A DNA stretch of 11,810 nucleotides from an uncultured Bacillota bacterium (GTDB taxonomy: Bacteria > Bacillota > Clostridia > UBA1381), in NCBI GenBank assembly GCA_949297205.1, contig CASFSH010000251.1, forward strand, positions 1-11,810, written 5' to 3'. How positions within the stretch are numbered: position 1 is the stretch's first letter; each line of letters starts with the position of its first letter. Both the position numbers and the translations under genes were made by a program. Shown here piece by piece: positions 7,737 through 11,810 of the stretch. Under the pieces are notes generated by a model. That model saw only the letters and a list, made by a program, of their open reading frames with translations. It had not been told where the DNA came from and ran no database searches.

Positions 7737-8201
7737 ATGATTAGAATTTTATTTGTATGTTTGGGAAATATTTGTCGTTCGCCGATGGCAGAATTTGTTA
7801 TGAAGGATATTGTAAAAAGAAACGGACTTGAAGATGAATTTTGTATTTCGTCCGCTGCAACCTGTAGAGAACAGATTGGAAATCCGGTACATTACGGGAC
7901 AAAAAATAAACTTGCGGAGTTTAATATAAGTGTTGAGGGTAAATATGCCGTACAGCTTAAAAAAGAAGATTATGACAAATATGACTATATTATTGGCATG
8001 GACAGTATGAATATTAAAAATATTAACAGAATAATAGGAAGTGACCCGGATAAAAAGGTTTTTAAGCTTCTTGAGTTTGACGGAAGTAAGGAAGATGTGG
8101 CAGATCCGTGGTATACAGGAGATTTTAATATTGCATATAATGATATTTTAAAAGGCTGCGAAGCGTTATTTAAAAAAATAATTCTTGATTTCCATAGATA
8201 A
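7737..8201 (+). CDS. Low-molecular-weight protein tyrosine phosphatase
   Basis: A 154-residue cytoplasmic phosphatase. The N-terminal P-loop is CLGNICRS: nucleophile Cys8, CX5R closing at Arg14, Ser15. The general-acid loop is DPWYTGDF with Asp123. Length and architecture match the LMW-PTP family. Position 12 of the P-loop is Ile; in the arginine phosphatase YwlE the equivalent residue is Thr, so tyrosine phosphatase activity is favoured. CGGAGG precedes the ATG, and the gene lies 37 nt after thiI with no promoter or terminator between, so it is probably the third gene of the sulfur-transfer operon and ends at a terminator. A functional link with tRNA thiolation is not obvious. The usual targets are bacterial tyrosine kinases of polysaccharide synthesis, none of which is in the window. 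Confidence 0.93.
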   Translation: MIRILFVCLGNICRSPMAEFVMKDIVKRNGLEDEFCISSAATCREQIGNPVHYGTKNKLAEFNISVEGKYAVQLKKEDYDKYDYIIGMDSMNIKNINRIIGSDPDKKVFKLLEFDGSKEDVADPWYTGDFNIAYNDILKGCEALFKKIILDFHR

Positions 8202-8210
8202 AAGTATTAG

Positions 8211-8243
8211 GTGAAGATATTTTAAATTTATCTTCACTTTTTT
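8211..8243 (+). terminator. Rho-independent terminator of the desulfurase-thiI-phosphatase operon
   Basis: A perfect 9-bp stem (GTGAAGATA at 8211-8219, complement at 8229-8237), a 9-nt AT loop and six T (8238-8243), 9 nt after the phosphatase stop codon. Confidence 0.85.
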
Positions 8244-8250
8244 CGTTTTC

Positions 8251-8283
8251 TTTAATCTTCTTTTAATAAAAACAATTTAAAAT
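8251..8283 (+). promoter_or_regulatory. Possible activator-dependent promoter of the secreted beta-helix gene
   Basis: A -10-like TAAAAT (8278-8283) has no recognisable -35 box. In its place TTTAAT occurs twice with an 11-bp period (8251-8256 and 8262-8267). Direct repeats about one helical turn apart in the -35 region are typical of sites for OmpR/PhoB-family response regulators. In such AT-rich DNA this could be chance. The promoter must lie in 8244-8310 because a terminator precedes it. Confidence 0.25.
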
Positions 8284-8326
8284 GTAAGTAAATTAATTTA
8301 AATGACTTATGAAGGAGGCATATATA

Positions 8327-10747
8327 ATGAAAAAAACAATATCATTATTGTCTGCCGCTGCCGTTTTATCTGCTGTTATATTGGGAACAATGAATGGTGA
8401 TATTGCAGTTGCAGATTCAATTAAAGTAGTAATAGAAAATGAACAACTCCTTTGCAGTGTGGATCCGTATATTGAAAATGACAGAACCTATGTACCTATG
8501 CGCAGTATTTTTGAAGCTCTCGGTGCAGATGTAACATGGGATTCCGATACAAAAACCATTACATCAACAAAACCTGACGGTACTTTAATCATAATGACAA
8601 TAGGTTCCGATATAATGAAAGTGGGCGATGATACATATACATGTGATGCTTCCCCTGAAATCAAAGATGACAATACAATGGTTCCGGTAAGATATGTAGC
8701 TGATGCTTTTGATATGGTTACAGATTGGGATGAATCTACTCAAACAGTAACAATAGAAGAAAGACACATAGATGACGAAACAGAGGACAGCGGTGATAAC
8801 ACATGGAAATCAAATATCGGTACGGCTGATCTTGATACAATGACGGTAACCGGGGATGGAATCACTGTTGATGGCAATAAAATTAAAATTACAAAAGGTG
8901 GTATATATACAATATCAGGTACAACGACAGATGGACGCATTACTGTTAATACCGAAGAAAAGGAAAAAGTAAAACTGATTCTTGACAATGCATCAATAAC
9001 GTGTTCGGACGGACCGGCAATTTACTTTAAAGATTGTCTTAAAGCTTTTGTGGAATTGGCGCCGGAAAGTGAAAATTATCTGGAGGACGGATATATCTAT
9101 GAAAACAGTGATTTAAAAGCCACATTATTTGCAAAGGATGACCTGGATATTCAAGGTACCGGCTCTCTTATAATAAAAAGCAACAGTGAGGATGGTATTC
9201 ATGTTAAAGATACATTTGAAATACATTCCGGAAATGTGACGATTGATGCAGCGCAAGATGGTATTCATGTAAACGATGGTATTGATCTTTCCGGCGGAAG
9301 CATTACGGTAACTGCGTATCAGGACGGTATACAGTCGGAGTATTATCTTAATGTAAGCGATGGCATGAAACTGGATATTACAACAACCTGTGACGATAAG
9401 AAGTCGGAAATATCACAGGATACCGGATTTGGTATGATGAGAGGAAACAATATTGAATCAACTTTACAAAGTCTTGGATATGATACACAAAGTGAGGAAT
9501 TTTTAAACAGTTCGGTTCAGGATATTTTAAATGAACTAAATAATATTTCTGCATCAGAAGATAATTCTGTATCTGCCATGGGATTAAAATCTGATGGAGA
9601 TATGCTGATTGACGGCGGAGAAATAACAATAAATTCTACTGACCATTGCATAAAGAGCGAAAAGGACATTACGATTAATTCAGGAATACTTACCTTATCA
9701 TCTGAATATGCAAAAGGAATTAAATGTATGTTTAATTTGACGGTAAACAATGGGACAATAAATGTTTTAAAATCAACAGAAGGTCTTGAAGCGAAACAAT
9801 TATTTACAATAAATGACGGTACGTTTGATGTTGTTTCTTCTGATGACGGATTTAATTTGGGCGGAGGAAACAGTTTCGGAGGAAGAGATGATTTTGAATC
9901 GGTAAATTATAGTGATATGCTGTTGAGATACGTTCAAAATGCAGATGCAAGCACAATGACAATGAACGAGCTGCTTGAAAATGCACAAAACAATACAGAT
10001 ATGAAAGATCGAAACAACAGACAGCAGATGCAAATGCCACCCGAAATGGATAATACCTCTGAAAATATGAAAACAGAAGGTATGCCGAATGAAAATGATG
10101 AATTACAGCCTGCAAAGCCTTCGTTTGCAGATGGTGATAACAGGGAAAAACCTGATATGAATAGCATGAACGAAAATACACAACAGCCTGTAAAAAGACC
10201 TGACGGCACCGAATTTGGAGGACGTCCTATGGGCGGAGGATTTATGGGACCGCAGAGTGCTGATGATACAAGCAGAGTTATGACAATAAACGGTGGAAAT
10301 ATTCATATAATTGCACAAAATGATTGTCTTGACTCGAATGGATATTTGACAATAAACGGTGGAAATATTGTACTTGAATGTCGGGCAACCGGCGGAGGAG
10401 AAACTGCTATTGACCCTGATAATGAATTAACAATAACAGGAGCCACAATACAGGCAGTTGTTAATGGCTCCACTTCAATGCGTTTATCAGATACAACTAC
10501 ACAAAATGTTGTTACTGTTAATATAGATCAAACCATTCAAGGCGGAACTGAATTTACAATAACTGATTCAGATGGTAATACTGTTTTTTCACTAACGCCT
10601 TCCGATAATTATAAATCAGTAATTGTAAGTTCCGATAAATTGATTTTAGATCAGAATTATTCCATTTCAGCAGGAGATTATACAACGACATTTACCGTTA
10701 CTGATTTGAATACATTTGTAGGAAATTCATTTTCTAAAAGATTTTAA
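8327..10747 (+). CDS. Secreted Cthe_2159-like beta-helix (carbohydrate-binding) protein with copper-amine-oxidase N-terminal-like domain
   Basis: An 806-residue exported protein. Residues 1-29 are a signal peptide (MKK, hydrophobic core, likely cleavage after AVA). Residues about 32-144 hold two repeats of the Cu_amine_oxidN1 type (motifs RTYVPMRSIFEALGADVTWD and TMVPVRYVADAF), a non-catalytic cell-surface module in Clostridia. Residues about 164-514 form a right-handed beta-helix with recurring DGIHVKD/DGIHVND/DGIQSE turns and SGGSI/NGG corners, matching the DUF4353/Cthe_2159 family, whose Clostridium thermocellum member binds acidic pectic polysaccharide. A Met/Asn/Gln/Pro/Gly-rich low-complexity insert (513-649) interrupts the helix, which resumes at 650-715. 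The C-terminus lacks LPXTG, SLH or a membrane anchor. AAGGAGG lies 8 nt before ATG 8327; an in-frame ATG six codons upstream (8309) precedes the ribosome site. It is a single-gene unit between two terminators. Ligand and role are inferred from family only; I see no hydrolase or lyase active site. Confidence 0.88.
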   Translation: MKKTISLLSAAAVLSAVILGTMNGDIAVADSIKVVIENEQLLCSVDPYIENDRTYVPMRSIFEALGADVTWDSDTKTITSTKPDGTLIIMTIGSDIMKVGDDTYTCDASPEIKDDNTMVPVRYVADAFDMVTDWDESTQTVTIEERHIDDETEDSGDNTWKSNIGTADLDTMTVTGDGITVDGNKIKITKGGIYTISGTTTDGRITVNTEEKEKVKLILDNASITCSDGPAIYFKDCLKAFVELAPESENYLEDGYIYENSDLKATLFAKDDLDIQGTGSLIIKSNSEDGIHVKDTFEIHSGNVTIDAAQDGIHVNDGIDLSGGSITVTAYQDGIQSEYYLNVSDGMKLDITTTCDDKKSEISQDTGFGMMRGNNIESTLQSLGYDTQSEEFLNSSVQDILNELNNISASEDNSVSAMGLKSDGDMLIDGGEITINSTDHCIKSEKDITINSGILTLSSEYAKGIKCMFNLTVNNGTINVLKSTEGLEAKQLFTINDGTFDVVSSDDGFNLGGGNSFGGRDDFESVNYSDMLLRYVQNADASTMTMNELLENAQNNTDMKDRNNRQQMQMPPEMDNTSENMKTEGMPNENDELQPAKPSFADGDNREKPDMNSMNENTQQPVKRPDGTEFGGRPMGGGFMGPQSADDTSRVMTINGGNIHIIAQNDCLDSNGYLTINGGNIVLECRATGGGETAIDPDNELTITGATIQAVVNGSTSMRLSDTTTQNVVTVNIDQTIQGGTEFTITDSDGNTVFSLTPSDNYKSVIVSSDKLILDQNYSISAGDYTTTFTVTDLNTFVGNSFSKRF
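10281..10369 (+). repeat. Exact internal 23-bp repeat encoding two successive beta-helix rungs
   Basis: The same 23 bases occur at 10281-10303 and 10347-10369, exactly 66 bp (22 codons) apart, both coding for the corner sequence TINGGNI. The spacing corresponds to one beta-helix turn, and identity at DNA level points to a fairly recent duplication or gene conversion of one rung. Confidence 0.85.
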
Positions 10748-10787
10748 AATATGATATTTTCATAAGCTTGCTTATTTAGACTTAGAT

Positions 10788-10830
10788 AAAGAAAAAAATG
10801 TCTTTAATAAATGGAGACATTTTTTTCTTT
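10788..10830. terminator. Bidirectional-looking terminator after the beta-helix gene
   Basis: A perfect 16-bp stem (10788-10803 with 10815-10830) built round ATGTCT/AGACAT. An A-tract precedes the left arm core and a T-tract follows the right one, so it could terminate on either strand. On the + strand it lies 40 nt after the stop codon. Confidence 0.85.
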
Positions 10831-10863
10831 TTAATTACAACTAATAAAAAAAATAAAACAGTA

Positions 10864-10892
10864 TGGACTTTTTTTTCATATAATGATATAAT
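10864..10892 (+). promoter_or_regulatory. Probable sigma-A promoter of the zinc-ribbon gene
   Basis: TGGACT (10864-10869, four of six matches to TTGACA), a 17-nt spacer and a perfect TATAAT (10887-10892). A second TATAAT at 10879-10884 would have a spacer of only 9 nt and is not used in this reading. The transcript would start near 10899. Confidence 0.6.
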
Positions 10893-10944
10893 AAAAGTAA
10901 TAATAATTGTATTTTTGGTTATCATATAAGAAAGGGTGTATAAT

Positions 10945-11331
10945 ATGGATGATATTTTCGGTAAAGTTAAAGAGGGTACAGCAAAAGTTATGGATGAAGC
11001 AGAAAAATTTACAAATATTGCTGTAAAGAAAACAAAAGATGCAATTGAACAGACAAAATATTCTTATGCAATATCAGGAATTGAAAAAAAGATTAATGAA
11101 ATTATGGCGGAATTAGGTATGAAAATATATGAGGAGTATGAAAAAGGTGCCGAGTTTGGTGATGAAATAAAAATGAAATGCGATCAAATTCAAAATTTAA
11201 AAAATGATATTGCAGAACTTAAAGAAAAAATGGCACTTTTGAAAAATTCGGTTGTTTGTAAACAATGCGGCGCTATAATTAATGAAGATTGCACTTTTTG
11301 CCCTAAATGCGGAATGAGAATAAACGAATAA
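10945..11331 (+). CDS. Small coiled-coil protein with C-terminal zinc ribbon
   Basis: A 128-residue protein of unknown function. Residues 1-100 are charged and helical, with heptad-like Ile/Leu spacing (about 44-60 and 78-100) predicting a coiled coil. Residues 105-122 form a zinc ribbon, C105-Q-C108... wait-free spacing CxxC (Cys105/Cys108), ten residues, CxxC (Cys119/Cys122); one extra Cys is at 116. This ribbon type (zinc_ribbon_2/DZR-like) is widespread in short Firmicutes proteins and normally serves as a structural or protein-binding knob. No signal peptide or membrane segment is seen, so it is probably cytoplasmic. ATG 10945 is chosen because AAAGGG lies 8 nt upstream; an in-frame GTG at 10936 overlaps that site. 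It is a single gene with its own promoter, and no terminator hairpin directly follows it. The exact family is not recognised. Confidence 0.8.
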   Translation: MDDIFGKVKEGTAKVMDEAEKFTNIAVKKTKDAIEQTKYSYAISGIEKKINEIMAELGMKIYEEYEKGAEFGDEIKMKCDQIQNLKNDIAELKEKMALLKNSVVCKQCGAIINEDCTFCPKCGMRINE

Positions 11332-11341
11332 TTTTTTATAT

Positions 11342-11369
11342 TTGTAAATAATTTAATTTGATTTATAAC
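11342..11369 (+). promoter_or_regulatory. Possible promoter for the candidate structured RNA
   Basis: TTGTAA (11342-11347), a 16-nt spacer and TATAAC (11364-11369). Each box departs from consensus (two mismatches and one mismatch), and the region is very AT-rich, so the support is modest. It would start a transcript near 11376, just before the structured segment. Confidence 0.35.
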
Positions 11370-11370
11370 C

Positions 11371-11525
11371 TAAACGCAGATGTACCATAATAAGGCAGTG
11401 GGTTCCATGTCAGAATTTCAGTGGGAATTAAAAACTCCCGCTGAAATTCTAATGAGCTAACGCCTAATACACAGGTTGCAATCTTTATTTCCTGCAACAA
11501 AGCAGGAGCATTACTCCGATTTAAA
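11371..11525 (+). ncRNA. Candidate structured small RNA (6S-like architecture, unassigned)
   Basis: A long irregular hairpin spans 11393-11465. Its apical stem is 15 bp (11412-11426 with 11436-11450, one G-U pair, 9-nt loop). Below it come CA/TG, GGTT/AGCT, GT/AC and AGGC/GCCT pairings separated by small bulges. It is followed by a compact hairpin TTCCTGC/GCAGGAG (11489-11495 and 11502-11508, 6-nt loop) that competes with GTTGCA/TGCAAC (11475-11480 and 11493-11498) and with GGAG/CTCC (11505-11508 and 11514-11517). A long interrupted rod followed by a small 3' hairpin recalls 6S RNA, but I could not find a convincing closing stem joining the ends, so the family is not assigned. Strand is inferred from the possible promoter; the hairpins alone do not fix it. 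Confidence 0.4.
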
Positions 11526-11711
11526 TTGTATGTCTATGAAATGCACACATAATTATACGTTTTTGTGTGTTATATCATGTATTTTAGTATTTATAAGTTA
11601 TTTCGTAAAAAAAGTTACTACTCAGGTATGAAAAATCGCATAATAAAGGAATTGTGCAAAACGTAGAAAATAAAAATAAAATTTTTTGAGAATTTTTGCG
11701 TAAAAATGAGG

Positions 11712-11720
11712 TTATCCACA
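11712..11720 (+). promoter_or_regulatory. DnaA-box consensus 9-mer in the left arm
   Basis: TTATCCACA matches the canonical bacterial DnaA box exactly. It lies in the left arm of the fold-back element. One exact 9-mer can occur by chance, so binding is not established. Confidence 0.4.
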
Positions 11721-11776
11721 CGACGAATGCTGCGAGTGAAAACAATGAGCATTGTTTTCACTCGGGCATGTTCAGA

Positions 11777-11785
11777 TGTGAATAA
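11777..11785 (-). promoter_or_regulatory. DnaA-box variant 9-mer in the right arm
   Basis: On the - strand this reads TTATTCACA, fitting the relaxed DnaA-box consensus TTWTNCACA. It is inverted relative to the box in the left arm, and the single base that differs between the arms is the degenerate position of the box. Confidence 0.35.
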
Positions 11786-11810
11786 CCTCATTTAATTTTG
11801 TTGCAAAACA

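Larger units (their letters stand above)
11704..11793. repeat. 90-nt fold-back (inverted repeat) element
   Basis: The outer arms are 17 nt long (11704-11720 and 11777-11793) and complementary except for one C/A position. The core is a perfect 32-nt palindrome (15-bp arms 11733-11747 and 11750-11764, 2 nt between). The joining segments (11721-11732, 11765-11776) also pair in part (TGC/GCA, GAA/TTC). The T-run after the right arm is too short and late for a convincing terminator. TGCAAAAC occurs as a direct repeat on both sides (11655-11662 and 11802-11809). It could be a small MITE-like or REP-like element, a regulatory hairpin or a DnaA-binding site. Confidence 0.8.
11332..11810. other. Gene-poor tail with two structured elements
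   Basis: These 479 bases contain no convincing reading frame on either strand: nothing with a ribosome site and recognisable protein features. The content is a possible promoter (11342-11369), a candidate structured RNA (about 11371-11525), a weak CACACA/TGTGTG hairpin (11544-11569), AT-rich unstructured sequence (11570-11655), then a GCAAAA/TTTTGC inverted repeat (11656-11699) and the fold-back element at 11704-11793. Confidence 0.7.

Noticed and set aside
9852..10181. Overlapping - strand open frames opposite the beta-helix gene
   Set aside because: Antisense to the low-complexity region of a well-supported gene; cysteine- and phenylalanine-rich shadow translations without a ribosome site or family signature.
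11704..11793. Integron attC site
   Set aside because: The arms have GTT on the left and AAC on the right, the opposite of attC core polarity, and there is no integrase or cassette array.
11704..11810. Rho-independent terminator
   Set aside because: The hairpin is far longer than a normal terminator, and only a short TTTAATTTT follows it; no gene end directly precedes it.
1..11810. Defence system, CRISPR array, prophage or insertion sequence
   Set aside because: No spaced direct-repeat array, transposase, integrase, reverse transcriptase or restriction-type motif was found in any plausible gene.

Overview
The window looks like chromosomal DNA from an AT-rich Firmicute of the Clostridia (gut, rumen or anaerobic-digester type). 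The evidence is the low GC, strong AGGAGG-type ribosome binding sites, consensus sigma-A promoters, U-tailed terminators, and gene families typical of that class: a TM287/288-type ABC exporter pair, a rhodanese-less ThiI beside a cysteine desulfurase, and a Cthe_2159-like secreted beta-helix protein. All identifications come from reading motifs, with no database search. All recognisable genes lie on the + strand. I saw no insertion sequence, CRISPR array, tRNA or rRNA.

Layout. (1) Positions 1-2932 hold two overlapping genes for the halves of a heterodimeric ABC exporter. The first half is cut by the window edge and carries the degenerate ATP-site residues; the second carries the catalytic Glu and His but a degenerate LSQGQ signature. 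A terminator follows at 2947-2988. (2) Positions 3047-5018 are a single-gene unit: promoter, a third ABC exporter half-transporter with fully canonical motifs (probably a homodimer), and terminator. (3) Positions 5135-8243 are a sulfur-transfer operon with a perfect sigma-A promoter. It has a leader of about 165 nt that is richer in GC than its surroundings and holds a 48-codon reading frame stop-start coupled to the next gene. Then come a NifS/NifZ-type cysteine desulfurase, ThiI (tRNA 4-thiouridine and thiazole sulfur transfer), a low-molecular-weight protein tyrosine phosphatase and a terminator. (4) Positions 8327-10830 hold a large secreted protein (signal peptide, copper-amine-oxidase N-terminal-like domain, right-handed beta-helix, Met/Asn-rich insert) and its terminator. 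(5) Positions 10864-11331 hold a promoter and a small coiled-coil protein with a C-terminal zinc ribbon. (6) Positions 11332-11810 have no convincing gene but contain two strong secondary-structure elements: a candidate small structured RNA (about 11371-11525) and a 90-nt fold-back repeat (11704-11793) whose arms contain inverted DnaA-box-like 9-mers.

Most of the coding content is ordinary housekeeping and transport. The stretches most worth a second look are the leader of the desulfurase operon and the non-coding tail. I found no clear evidence of a new multi-gene system such as a defence island.
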